This document shows positions 1 to 5,743 of a DNA stretch of 6,682 nt, piece by piece. Source of the stretch: Hyphomicrobiales bacterium (GTDB taxonomy: Bacteria; Pseudomonadota; Alphaproteobacteria; Parvibaculales; Parvibaculaceae); the NCBI GenBank assembly GCA_015655095.1, contig JAATFR010000091.1, positions 1 through 6,682 on the forward strand, given 5' to 3'. The position numbers and the translations under genes are program-made. The notes under the pieces are model-generated. The model was not told the origin of the DNA. It saw only the letters and a list, made by a program, of their open reading frames with translations, and did not search any database. How positions within the stretch are numbered: position 1 is the first letter of the stretch; each line of letters begins with the position of its first letter.

Positions 1-366
1 ATCGAGATCGTCGAGATGCACCATCGCCACAAGGTCGATGCGCCTTCGGGGACGGCCCTGTTGCTGGGCGCTGCTGCCGCACAGGGGCGCGGCGTGGCTC
101 TTGCCGATGTGAAGGACAGCGGGCGTGATGGCCTGACCGGCGAGCGCCGGGAGGGCGACATCGGCTTTGCGGCGCTGCGCGGCGGCAGCGTGGTCGGCGA
201 CCATGACGTGATTTTTGCGGGCGCGTCCGAGCGCATCATTCTGGGCCATGTCGCGGAGGATCGTGCGATCTTCGCCCGTGGCGCGCTCCGGGCGGCGCTC
301 TGGGCCAATGGCCGGGGACCGGGCCTCTACAGCATGGCCGACGTGCTGGGGCTCGCCAAAGACTAA
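1..366 (+). CDS. dapB: 4-hydroxy-tetrahydrodipicolinate reductase, C-terminal part (5' truncated by window edge)
   Basis: This is the C-terminal 121 residues of DapB, a cytoplasmic enzyme that reduces hydroxy-tetrahydrodipicolinate with NAD(P)H on the way to diaminopimelate and lysine. The frame is open from base 1 and the gene clearly starts outside the window. The fragment opens inside the family signature: EMHHRHKVDAPSGTA contains the catalytic histidine (fragment residue 7, equivalent to E. coli His159), the catalytic lysine (residue 11, equivalent to Lys163) and the substrate-binding Gly-Thr (17-18). Further family features follow: ERREGDIGFAALRGG, then GDHDVIFAG and the C-terminal GLYSMADVLGL. 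The N-terminal Rossmann nucleotide-binding domain lies upstream and cannot be inspected. The gene ends 21 bp before gpmA on the same strand, so the two are probably co-transcribed. Identification is secure. Confidence 0.97.
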   Translation: MEIVEMHHRHKVDAPSGTALLLGAAAAQGRGVALADVKDSGRDGLTGERREGDIGFAALRGGSVVGDHDVIFAGASERIILGHVAEDRAIFARGALRAALWANGRGPGLYSMADVLGLAKD

Positions 367-387
367 TCCAATCGAAAGAGGTGCTGA

Positions 388-1020
388 ATGTCGAATGTGC
401 TGGTGCTTGTCCGTCACGGGCAGTCGGAGTGGAATGAGAAGAATCTGTTCACCGGATGGCGTGACCCGGCGCTGACTTCCCTTGGCCGCGAAGAGGCGAA
501 GGCCGCCGGCAAGGCGCTCAAGGACAAGGGCTATGTCTTCGACATCGCCTACACCTCGCTGCTGAAGCGCGCGCAGGACACCAACGACATCATCCTCGCC
601 GAAGTCGGACAGTCCGGTCTGCCGATTATCCGCGATCAGGCGCTGAACGAGCGGGACTATGGCGATTTGTCCGGCCTCAACAAGGATGACGCGCGGGCCA
701 AATGGGGCGATGAGCAGGTCCATGTCTGGCGCCGCTCCTATGATATTCCGCCGCCCGGCGGCGAGAGCCTGAAGGACACGGCGGCCCGCGTGCTGCCCTA
801 TTTCGACCGGGAGATCATGCCCCGTGTGCTCAAGGGCGAGCGCGTGCTGGTCGCCGCCCATGGCAACTCATTGCGCTCGCTGGTGATGCAGCTCGAAAAG
901 CTGAGTGAGGCTGAAATCATCGACGTCAACATCGCCACCGGCGCGCCGATCGTCTACCGGCTCGACGACAAGGGCAATGTGCTTTCAAAGGAGCTGCTGC
1001 TCGACCGCCCGGCCCACTGA
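388..1020 (+). CDS. gpmA: 2,3-bisphosphoglycerate-dependent phosphoglycerate mutase (short form)
   Basis: This 210-residue cytoplasmic enzyme interconverts 3- and 2-phosphoglycerate in glycolysis and gluconeogenesis through a phosphohistidine. The N-terminal LVRHGQSEWN carries the phosphorylated histidine (His10), with Asn16 beside it. Family motifs continue with FTGWRD (21-26), SLLKRAQDT around Arg61, NERDYGDLSG with the acid/base glutamate (Glu88), the paired Arg115-Arg116, and the second active-site histidine in AAHGNSLR (His158). It is about 40 residues shorter than the roughly 250-residue E. coli GpmA. The missing part lies mainly between RRSYDIPPPGG and ESLKDTAARV, where the long form has an inserted loop. 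Short forms are usual in alphaproteobacteria, so this is not a truncation. The ATG is preceded by an AGAGGTG-like ribosome site ending about 5-6 nt upstream, which fixes the start. The gene follows dapB closely and converges with the DUF2244 gene, 4 bp after its stop. Confidence 0.97.
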   Translation: MSNVLVLVRHGQSEWNEKNLFTGWRDPALTSLGREEAKAAGKALKDKGYVFDIAYTSLLKRAQDTNDIILAEVGQSGLPIIRDQALNERDYGDLSGLNKDDARAKWGDEQVHVWRRSYDIPPPGGESLKDTAARVLPYFDREIMPRVLKGERVLVAAHGNSLRSLVMQLEKLSEAEIIDVNIATGAPIVYRLDDKGNVLSKELLLDRPAH

Positions 1021-1027
1021 GGCCTCA
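1018..1027. repeat. 10-bp perfect palindrome joining two convergent stop codons
   Basis: TGAGGCCTCA reads the same on both strands. Its left TGA is the gpmA stop and its right TCA is the TGA stop of the minus-strand DUF2244 gene, with the self-complementary GGCC filling the 4-bp gap. Because both stops are TGA, only the four central bases need to be symmetrical by chance, so a special role is not established. Confidence 0.6.
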
Positions 1028-1537
1028 ACAGGCTGACACGTCATAAGGCCGCGTTCTCATATCCACGAGCGCGGCCTTCAGCGTGTCCGCGAAGTCCGCC
1101 CGCTCGTCCGGGCCGAGGCAGGACGCGACTTTCAGCGCCCGCCCGTGCGAGACGAGAAAGAGTGCCGTTGATTCATCGGGATTCTCTTCAAGCGAAACCC
1201 TGACCCAGTAGGGCTGGAACGCCCAGGCGCGCACGCGACCGTGCTGGTCGACCTTGCGCACGCGGAGTTCATCGTCTGAAAGTTGCACGGTTTCATGGGC
1301 GCGGGCGGAGCGGTAGTTCGCCTTGAAAGCCAGATAGACCAGCGCCACGTCAAGGCCGCAGAAGCCGAACACCGGCCAGGCGCCCTTGAGCCAGAAGACG
1401 ATGCCAGCCGCAAAATTGATCACGATCAGCACGGCCATCAGCACCGCGAAGCCGCGCCGGCTCAGCGAGCGGTTGGGCGTGAGTAGCGCGTCCAGATGCA
1501 GTGGTGCCAACAGAAGGTCGGGGCTTGTCTCGGTCAT
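1025..1537 (-). CDS. DUF2244 family integral membrane protein, function unknown
   Basis: This protein of about 170 residues has the DUF2244 pattern common in alphaproteobacteria. An LTPNRSLSRRGF motif (19-30) precedes two membrane segments, roughly residues 30-50 and 53-72. The second segment holds the family's GAWPVFGFCGLDVALVYLAF stretch, followed by NYRSARAHE. The C-terminal half is soluble and includes WAFQPYWVRVSL (105-116), a LFLVSHGRALKV strand pair (127-137) and GPDERADFADTLKAAL (142-157). No catalytic motif is visible and no biochemical role is known to me. The start is uncertain: I use the ATG at 1537 (MTETSPD), but an ATG at 1549 and a TTG at 1573 are in frame upstream, and none has a clear ribosome site. 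The gene stands alone on the minus strand, diverging from nth and converging on gpmA. Family assignment is from motif recognition and fairly secure. Confidence 0.88.
   Translation of the reverse strand: MTETSPDLLLAPLHLDALLTPNRSLSRRGFAVLMAVLIVINFAAGIVFWLKGAWPVFGFCGLDVALVYLAFKANYRSARAHETVQLSDDELRVRKVDQHGRVRAWAFQPYWVRVSLEENPDESTALFLVSHGRALKVASCLGPDERADFADTLKAALVDMRTRPYDVSAC
1045..1078 (+). terminator. strong stem-loop just downstream of gpmA, inside the end of the DUF2244 gene
   Basis: AAGGCCGCG at 1045-1053 pairs perfectly with CGCGGCCTT at 1070-1078. The stem extends inward by a G-U, an A-U and a C-G pair (1054-1056 with 1067-1069), leaving a 10-nt loop. It begins 24 nt after the gpmA stop, where a terminator would be expected, yet it lies in the last codons of the opposing DUF2244 gene. 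No T-run follows on either strand, so an ordinary intrinsic terminator is doubtful. RNA 3'-end protection or a pause site are other readings. The pairing is seen directly; the role is inferred. Confidence 0.35.
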
Positions 1538-1652
1538 GGCCAAAATCATAAGACCGCTATGCCCGTGCGGCAAACGGCGACTGCGATCCGCGAAAGCGGT
1601 TACACTTGGCAGATTCGCTGTTTCCCTCCCCGGGTGGCGCGAGATCCCTCAT

Positions 1653-1663
1653 CCCGGAACGGG
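1653..1663 (+). promoter_or_regulatory. small hairpin directly before the nth start
   Basis: CCCG-GAA-CGGG can fold into a 4-bp GC stem ending 7 nt before the nth ATG. The usual purine-rich ribosome site is absent there. The 133-bp divergent gap between DUF2244 and nth (1538-1670) also holds a CCGC-GAAA-GCGG element at 1588-1599. I found no convincing -35/-10 pair on either strand in that gap. Short GC stems are common by chance in this DNA. Confidence 0.25.
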
Positions 1664-1670
1664 CAGCGCG

Positions 1671-2306
1671 ATGAAAAAGGCCGACATTGAAGAGTTCTTC
1701 CGCCGCTTGTCACAGGCGTCGCCCACGCCTGAAACCGAGCTTCAATATGTGAATGATTATACGCTTCTGGTCGCCGTGGTGCTGTCGGCGCAGGCCACAG
1801 ACAAGGGCGTCAACAAGGCGACTGAGTCCCTGTTCAAGGTTGTCGACACGCCGGAGAAAATGGTTGCGCTCGGCGAAGCGCGGCTGACCGATTATATCAA
1901 GACCATCGGGCTCTATCGCACCAAGGCGAAGAACGTTATTGCGCTGTCACGCATGCTGGTGGAGCTTCATGGCGGTAAGGTGCCTCATGATCGCGAGGCG
2001 CTGGAAGCCTTGCCGGGCGTGGGGCGCAAGACGGCAAATGTGGTGCTCAATGTCGCATTCGGCGAGGAAACGATGGCGGTCGATACGCATATTTTTCGCG
2101 TCTCCAACCGCACGGGTCTTGCGCCGGGCAAAACCCCGCTCGAAGTTGAGCTGAAGCTTCTTAAATCTATCCCCGGACCTTACCGCTATCACGCCCATCA
2201 CTGGCTCATCCTGCATGGGCGTTATGTCTGCAAGGCGCGGACGCCGGATTGCCCGGTCTGTATCGTGCGCGACCTGTGCGTCTACAAGGCCAAGGCGGTC
2301 CTCTAG
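1671..2306 (+). CDS. nth: endonuclease III, [4Fe-4S] DNA glycosylase / AP lyase
   Basis: Nth removes oxidised pyrimidines from DNA and cleaves the abasic site, the first steps of base-excision repair. The protein has 211 residues, the same as E. coli Nth, and key residues fall at identical positions. The helix-hairpin-helix LPGVGRKTANVVLN carries the Schiff-base lysine (Lys120), and AVDTHIFRVSNRTGL carries the catalytic aspartate (Asp138). The C-terminal iron-sulphur loop has the C-X6-C-X2-C-X5-C spacing (Cys187, 194, 197, 203). LLVAVVLSAQATD near residues 32-44 is the other well-conserved block. The ATG at 1671 is chosen because it gives the family length and no other canonical start lies close by. 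The ribosome site is weak and a small hairpin precedes the start. The gene is monocistronic, divergent from DUF2244, and ends 7 bp from the converging lipoprotein gene. Confidence 0.97.
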   Translation: MKKADIEEFFRRLSQASPTPETELQYVNDYTLLVAVVLSAQATDKGVNKATESLFKVVDTPEKMVALGEARLTDYIKTIGLYRTKAKNVIALSRMLVELHGGKVPHDREALEALPGVGRKTANVVLNVAFGEETMAVDTHIFRVSNRTGLAPGKTPLEVELKLLKSIPGPYRYHAHHWLILHGRYVCKARTPDCPVCIVRDLCVYKAKAVL

Positions 2307-2312
2307 GCCTTG
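2291..2312. repeat. inverted repeat spanning the nth stop at a convergent junction
   Basis: CAAGGC at 2291-2296 pairs with GCCTTG at 2307-2312 across a 10-nt loop that contains the nth TAG. CAAGGC is also directly repeated at 2285-2290. The element fills most of the 7-bp gap before the lipoprotein stop (2314-2316), so it could act as a weak two-way transcription stop. There is no T-run, so this is tentative. Confidence 0.3.
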
Positions 2313-2313
2313 A

Positions 2314-2703
2314 TCAGGAGCGGTGGCTGGCCTCTCCGATTGAACTGAGGCAGGCGGCTTTGTCGGCGGCGCCTCCTTCGGGGCGGCGGGCATCGACATA
2401 ATAGGCCGCAATCTGACCCTCCGTATTCGGATAGAAGAAGAGGAGAAGGCTGCAGGCATCTGAGCGATACTGCCAGATCTGGGCTTCTTTTTCGGTGCGC
2501 TTGATCTTGGGTTCGCCAAGCAGGCTGGCGACGTGTTCGGGCGTCATGCCAAGCAGCGAATCGGCCGAGCCGCTGAAGGCGGGCTTTCTCGTCGTCTCGT
2601 TCGCAGGCGAGGGCGAACCGGGGATATTGTTTTTGGCCGGCGTCGCGCAGGCGGCAAGCGCCAGCAGCAGCGCGGATGAGGTGAGGATTTTAACCCGGCG
2701 CAT
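2314..2703 (-). CDS. small lipoprotein, possibly with a BamE/SmpA-like fold
   Basis: This 129-residue protein begins with a clear lipoprotein signal: basic MRRVK, a hydrophobic core, and lipobox L16-A17-A18-C19. The acylated Cys19 is followed by Ala, so export to the outer membrane by Lol is expected. A Pro/Ser/Asn-rich linker (21-45) leads to a compact domain with LLGMTPEHVASLLGEPKIKRTEKEAQIWQYR (50-80), then C84, an LLLFFYP strand, a VDARRPEGG turn and C118. The short helix ending LLGEP followed by a WQY strand resembles SmpA/OmlA (BamE-like) domains, but I would not assign BamE itself. Cys84 and Cys118 could form a disulphide in the periplasm. I chose the ATG at 2703 because it places the signal peptide at the N-terminus and is preceded by AAGAGG. 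The start overlaps the end of the EI24/CysZ-like gene by 14 bp, so the two are probably translated from one mRNA. Confidence 0.85.
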   Translation of the reverse strand: MRRVKILTSSALLLALAACATPAKNNIPGSPSPANETTRKPAFSGSADSLLGMTPEHVASLLGEPKIKRTEKEAQIWQYRSDACSLLLFFYPNTEGQIAAYYVDARRPEGGAADKAACLSSIGEASHRS

Positions 2704-3355
2704 GGGCAAGCCTCTTGTAGGTGTGGACGAAAAAGGCCGTGCCGAACAGAGGCGCGGCAAGATTGAGCAGCGGCACGCTGGCGAAGAGCGCGACGAGGAC
2801 GCCTGAAAGGAAGATGCGCGCCTTATGCGTCTTGCGCAGGGCGCGGGTTTCAATGGGGCCCAGATGGCGCAGCGCCACCAGTTCGAAATATTCCCGGCCG
2901 AGCAGATAGCCATTCACAATCCAGAACAAAATGAGATTGATGCCGGGCAAAAGATAGAAGGGCAGCGCGCAGATATTGACCACGATCAGGATGGCGGTGA
3001 AGCGCAAGCCCACGATCAGCGATTGCAGGAAGGGCTGGTCGCGCCCGGCAGAATCAGCCGGATAGTCTTCCGCCTCCACCTTGCCTGCCATTGATTCAAG
3101 AAAGAAGGCGGCAACGAGCGTCGTTACGGGAAAGACAAGCGGGATCAGCACAATCACTGCGAAGAAGCGCAGCAGAATGTCGATGCCGGTGTTGAGATAG
3201 GCGGAGGCGAACTGGGGCAGATAGCCAAGCGCCGCCTGAAGAGTGACACCCAGCACGAACAGTGTCACCAGCGCCAGAGCAAGGGAAATCCATAGCACCC
3301 GGCGGAACGGCGGCGAAAAGGTCTGTCTGAGGGCGCGCAGCGCGTCGGGGATCAT
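2690..3355 (-). CDS. EI24 domain / CysZ-like inner-membrane protein
   Basis: This 221-residue, very hydrophobic protein belongs to the EI24 family, which includes the E. coli sulphate permease CysZ (about 253 residues). Membrane-inserted stretches lie near residues 20-42, 60-88, 112-135, 138-152 and 180-212. Recognisable family blocks are FPVTTLVAAFFLESMAGKVE (75-94), NGYLLGREYFELVALRHL (148-165) and LLNLAAPLFGTAFFVHTYK (196-214). Sulphate transport is known only for some members. No cys gene is nearby, so transport substrate and function are not claimed and I leave the symbol blank. The ATG at 3355 has only a poor ribosome site. The gene is the first of a two-gene minus-strand unit with the lipoprotein and diverges from the adenosine kinase gene across a 161-bp gap. 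I saw no clear promoter on its own strand there. Confidence 0.87.
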   Translation of the reverse strand: MIPDALRALRQTFSPPFRRVLWISLALALVTLFVLGVTLQAALGYLPQFASAYLNTGIDILLRFFAVIVLIPLVFPVTTLVAAFFLESMAGKVEAEDYPADSAGRDQPFLQSLIVGLRFTAILIVVNICALPFYLLPGINLILFWIVNGYLLGREYFELVALRHLGPIETRALRKTHKARIFLSGVLVALFASVPLLNLAAPLFGTAFFVHTYKRLAHAPG

Positions 3356-3430
3356 GGGCCGTCACTGGTTGGGTTCGAGCTCTGAAATGAGACCTCAAAT
3401 ATGGCGGCACGATGGGGGATTGGCCGGATT

Positions 3431-3458
3431 TTGTCCAGCAGGCGAGATTGCCTATAGT
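3431..3458 (+). promoter_or_regulatory. sigma70-like promoter of the adenosine kinase gene
   Basis: TTGTCC (3431-3436) and TATAGT (3453-3458) are separated by 16 bp and match the -35 and -10 consensus at 4 of 6 and 5 of 6 positions. Transcription would begin near 3465, leaving a leader of about 50 nt before the ATG at 3517. A GAATC (GANTC-type) site at 3468-3472 lies at the presumed start of transcription. No transcript evidence is available from sequence alone. Confidence 0.55.
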
Positions 3459-3481
3459 CCCCGCCCGGAATCGATGATCAT

Positions 3482-3495
3482 CCGGTGTTAACCGG
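3482..3495 (+). promoter_or_regulatory. stem-loop in the adenosine kinase leader
   Basis: CCGGT-GTTA-ACCGG forms a perfect 5-bp stem with a 4-nt loop in the presumed 5' leader. It ends 21 nt before the ATG and just upstream of a GA-rich ribosome site (AGAAAGAG, about 3501-3508). The 8-bp palindrome AACCGGTT (3490-3497) overlaps it, so it could equally be a DNA-binding site. No known riboswitch class was recognised. Confidence 0.35.
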
Positions 3496-3516
3496 TTATG
3501 AGAAAGAGCAAGCGTA

Positions 3517-4512
3517 ATGGCGGATATCAGGTTTGAGGTTGCTGGCATCGGCAATGCCATCGTGGATGTGATTGCCGAGGCGGGTGACGGGTTTCTGGCC
3601 GAAAACGGCATCGCCAAGGGCGGCATGACCCTGATTGACGAAGCCCGCGCCAATGCGCTTTACGCGGCTATGCCCCCCGCCATCGAGGTTTCTGGCGGTT
3701 CCTGCGGCAACACCATTGCGGGCGTTGCCGCGCTCGGCGGCAGGGGGGCCTATTTCGGCAAGGTCCGCAATGACCAGCTCGGCGAAGTCTTTACCCACGA
3801 TATCCGTTCGCTCGGGGTCAGCTTCGAAACGGCGCAGGCGACAGAAGGTCCCGCGACCGCGCGCTGTCTCATTCTGGTAACGCCCGACGCCCAGCGCAGC
3901 ATGAGCACCTATCTGGGCGCCTGCGCGGGGCTGGGGCCAGACGACATCGACGAGGATGTGATCGCGGCCTCGGCCATCACATATATGGAAGGCTATCTAT
4001 GGGACCCGGAGGGGGCCAAACAGGCCTTCCTCAAGGCCGCCGCCGCCGCTCACCGGGCAGGCCGCAAGGTATCGCTTTCCCTGTCCGATTCTTTCTGTGT
4101 CGACCGGCATCGCGATGATTTCCTGCGCCTCGTCCGCGACGAGGTGGATATCCTGTTCGCCAATGAGTCCGAGATTCTCTCGCTCTACCAGACGCAGGAC
4201 TTTGACGAGGCGCTGGCGCTGGCGCGCAAGGATTGCTCATGGGCGGCGCTGACCCGCTCCGAGGCGGGTTCGATGATCATCGCCGATGGCGAGGTGCACA
4301 AGGTGGCAGCGGTCCGGCCCGAGCGGCTGCTCGACACGACCGGCGCGGGCGATCTCTATGCCGCGGGCGTGCTCTATGGCATTGCGAAGGGTTTTGATCC
4401 GGTAACGTCCGGCAAGCTCGGCTCGCTGGCGGCATCGGAGGCTATCAGCCATTTCGGGCCTCGCCCGCAGACCTCGCTGAAGACGTTGGCCGAAACTGCC
4501 GGCCTTCTTTAA
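3517..4512 (+). CDS. adenosine kinase (PfkB / ribokinase family sugar kinase)
   Basis: This 331-residue cytoplasmic kinase most likely phosphorylates adenosine to AMP with ATP, salvaging adenosine released when S-adenosylhomocysteine is hydrolysed. It has the whole PfkB plan: an N-terminal VAGIGNAIVDV strand (8-18), the substrate-binding SGGSCGNTIAGVAALGG block (59-75), Lys82-Val-Arg-Asn-Asp, the N-x-x-E magnesium/phosphate motif (Asn216-Glu219), and the C-terminal DTTGAGD signature (273-279) with catalytic base Asp279 and the anion hole. GGSCGNT and the YLGACAGLGPDDID segment are typical of the alphaproteobacterial proteins annotated as adenosine kinase. Other PfkB substrates such as ribose, fructose or inosine cannot be excluded by sequence alone. 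The ATG has a GA-rich ribosome site about 8-10 nt upstream, and a plausible promoter lies at 3431-3458. The gene is transcribed alone, and no ahcY or metK neighbour is present. Confidence 0.88.
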   Translation: MADIRFEVAGIGNAIVDVIAEAGDGFLAENGIAKGGMTLIDEARANALYAAMPPAIEVSGGSCGNTIAGVAALGGRGAYFGKVRNDQLGEVFTHDIRSLGVSFETAQATEGPATARCLILVTPDAQRSMSTYLGACAGLGPDDIDEDVIAASAITYMEGYLWDPEGAKQAFLKAAAAAHRAGRKVSLSLSDSFCVDRHRDDFLRLVRDEVDILFANESEILSLYQTQDFDEALALARKDCSWAALTRSEAGSMIIADGEVHKVAAVRPERLLDTTGAGDLYAAGVLYGIAKGFDPVTSGKLGSLAASEAISHFGPRPQTSLKTLAETAGLL

Positions 4513-4723
4513 GGCAGATTCAGCAGCTTGCCCCTTTCAGCCACCGGTTGATGCGGGTTTCTTCAAATCCGGCTTTGATCCGGTGACGGGAAGGGGGATA
4601 TCCTGCTGAAGCGTCATTTTATGACTTCGATTGCGACAATAGTGGCCCTTCTGGGAAGGGGCGCCTCCGCTACGGATACAGGTTCTGACGCCATCGAACC
4701 CATAATGAAGGGCTGAACAGCGC
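4513..4723. other. 211-bp gap between convergent adenosine kinase and xerC, rich in inverted repeats
   Basis: I found no supported gene here. The stretch holds several short inverted repeats: CACCGG/CCGGTG (4542-4547 with 4580-4585), GTCAT-TTT-ATGAC (4613-4625), CCCTTC-TGG-GAAGGG (4646-4660) and GGTTC/GAACC (4681-4685 with 4696-4700). None has a following T-run typical of an intrinsic terminator. Tiny reading frames of 26-31 codons occur on both strands but lack ribosome sites. The gap could be a shared 3' region for two convergent genes, a small-RNA source or leftover sequence. Confidence 0.5.
4710..4720 (+). repeat. left arm of an 11-bp inverted pair flanking DUF484-xerC
   Basis: GGGCTGAACAG lies 3 bp beyond the xerC stop (4724-4726). 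Its exact reverse complement occurs at 6470-6480, just upstream of the DUF484 start. The match does not extend past 11 bp on either side. Confidence 0.4.
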
Positions 4724-5743
4724 TCAGGTATGAGATCTCGGGTGCGCCTGATCGTAAATGTCGAGCAGGCGCCTTGAATCGACTTCAGTGTAGATCTGGG
4801 TGGAGGAAAGGCTCGCATGGCCGAGCAGTTCCTGAATGGCGCGCAGATCGCCGCCGCCTGCCAGCAGATGGGTGGCGAAACTGTGCCTGAGCGCATGGGG
4901 GGTGACGCTGGGGGCAAGGCCGAGGCGATCGCGCAAATGCTGAACCAGCAGTTGCGCCTGACGCGCGCCCATCGGCCCGCCGCGCGTGCCCACGAAAAGC
5001 GGCCCTTCCGTATCAAGCGCGAGCGGACAAAGTGTGAGGTAGGTGTCGACGGCTGAGCGTGACACCGGCAGCACCGGCACGATGCGCTCCTTGCCGCCTT
5101 TGCCCATGATCCTGATCGTCTCTCCCAGCGGGGCCTGTCCGCGCAGCAGACCCAGCGCTTCCGAAATGCGCAGGCCGCAGCCATAGAGCAGCGTCAGCAG
5201 CGCCGCGTTGCGCGCCGCTACCCAGGGTTGTTTTGCCGTATCCCCTGTTTCCGCGATGAGCGCGCGCGCGTCCCTGACATTGAGCGGACGGGGCACGCCG
5301 TGGGGGATTTTAGGTGTGCGCAGCGTCTTGAGGCGCGGGTTTTCCGCGATGCCGGTCCGCTCCATGAATTTGTAGAAGGCGCGGATGCTGGAAACGGCGC
5401 GGGCGAGACTCCGGCTGGTCAGTCCCTCGCGCTGGCGATGGGCGAGAAAAGCCCGGAAATCCCGCGTGTCGAGGGCTTCCAGATTTTTCACGCCGGGCGG
5501 CCCCTCAAGGTGGTCGCTCAGGAATTCGCAGAAGCGGGTGAGATCGCGGAAGTAATTCTCAATGGTGCGTGGGCTCGCCCTTCGTTCGCTGGAAAGATAA
5601 GCGAGAAACCGCCGGGCGACGGCACGGGTGTCATCAGCGGCGGCAAGGCCGCGCGCCATATCGTCGAAGACGAGCGCCCTCCCGGCCGCATTGGGGCTGA
5701 GCCTGAGCGGGATCAGAGCGCCCTCGCGCCCTCGCCCAGCCAA
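4724..5743 (-). CDS. xerC: site-specific tyrosine recombinase XerC
   Basis: XerC acts with XerD at the chromosomal dif site to resolve chromosome dimers before division. In 339-residue numbering, the N-terminal SAM-like core-binding domain spans about 40-135 (RRFLAYLSSERRASPRTIENY, RSLARAVSSIRAFYKFMER). The catalytic domain carries the full set: Arg192 (GCGLRISEAL), Lys215 (MGKGGKER), His283 and Arg286 (TPHALRHSFATHLL), His309 (LLGHASL) and nucleophile Tyr318 (TQIYTEVD). RPLN (152-155) and linkage to DUF484 favour XerC over XerD. The start is uncertain. The TTG at 5743 used here overlaps DUF484 by 31 bp without a good ribosome site. A CTG at 5716 would overlap the DUF484 stop as CTGA, with GAGGG just before it. 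The first ATG, at 5659, gives 311 residues, closest to E. coli XerC (298). Codons between 5712 and 5660 end mostly in G or C in this frame, which favours a start upstream of the ATG. It is probably translationally coupled to DUF484. Confidence 0.93.
   Translation of the reverse strand: MAGRGREGALIPLRLSPNAAGRALVFDDMARGLAAADDTRAVARRFLAYLSSERRASPRTIENYFRDLTRFCEFLSDHLEGPPGVKNLEALDTRDFRAFLAHRQREGLTSRSLARAVSSIRAFYKFMERTGIAENPRLKTLRTPKIPHGVPRPLNVRDARALIAETGDTAKQPWVAARNAALLTLLYGCGLRISEALGLLRGQAPLGETIRIMGKGGKERIVPVLPVSRSAVDTYLTLCPLALDTEGPLFVGTRGGPMGARQAQLLVQHLRDRLGLAPSVTPHALRHSFATHLLAGGGDLRAIQELLGHASLSSTQIYTEVDSRRLLDIYDQAHPRSHT

Noticed and set aside
1386..1670. In-frame extension of nth upstream to 1386, and plus-strand frames opposite DUF2244.
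   Set aside because: The extension runs antisense through the DUF2244 gene, and Nth from 1671 already matches E. coli length and residue numbering exactly.
1947..2519. Long minus-strand frame opposite nth.
   Set aside because: It is antisense to a confidently identified gene, low in complexity, and shows no family motifs.
3498..3536. 12-codon upstream frame (MRKSKRNGGYQV) overlapping the adenosine kinase start.
   Set aside because: It has no ribosome site of its own and covers the GA-rich ribosome site of the kinase gene; probably chance.
4537..4703. Two tiny minus-strand frames (29 and 26 codons) overlapping as ATGA in the same gap, plus a startless frame ending ETRINRWLKGASC.
   Set aside because: No ribosome sites, no recognisable family, and no continuous frame linking them. 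They could be gene remnants, but nothing supports it.
4676..4704. GGTTC...GAACC element considered as a tRNA T-arm.
   Set aside because: There is no matching acceptor stem, D-arm or anticodon arm around it, and the loop is 10 nt rather than 7.
4621..4716. 31-codon plus-strand reading frame starting MTSIATIVALLG in the adenosine kinase / xerC gap.
   Set aside because: It has no ribosome site and overlaps hairpins and opposing tiny frames. Such short frames are expected by chance in GC-rich DNA.
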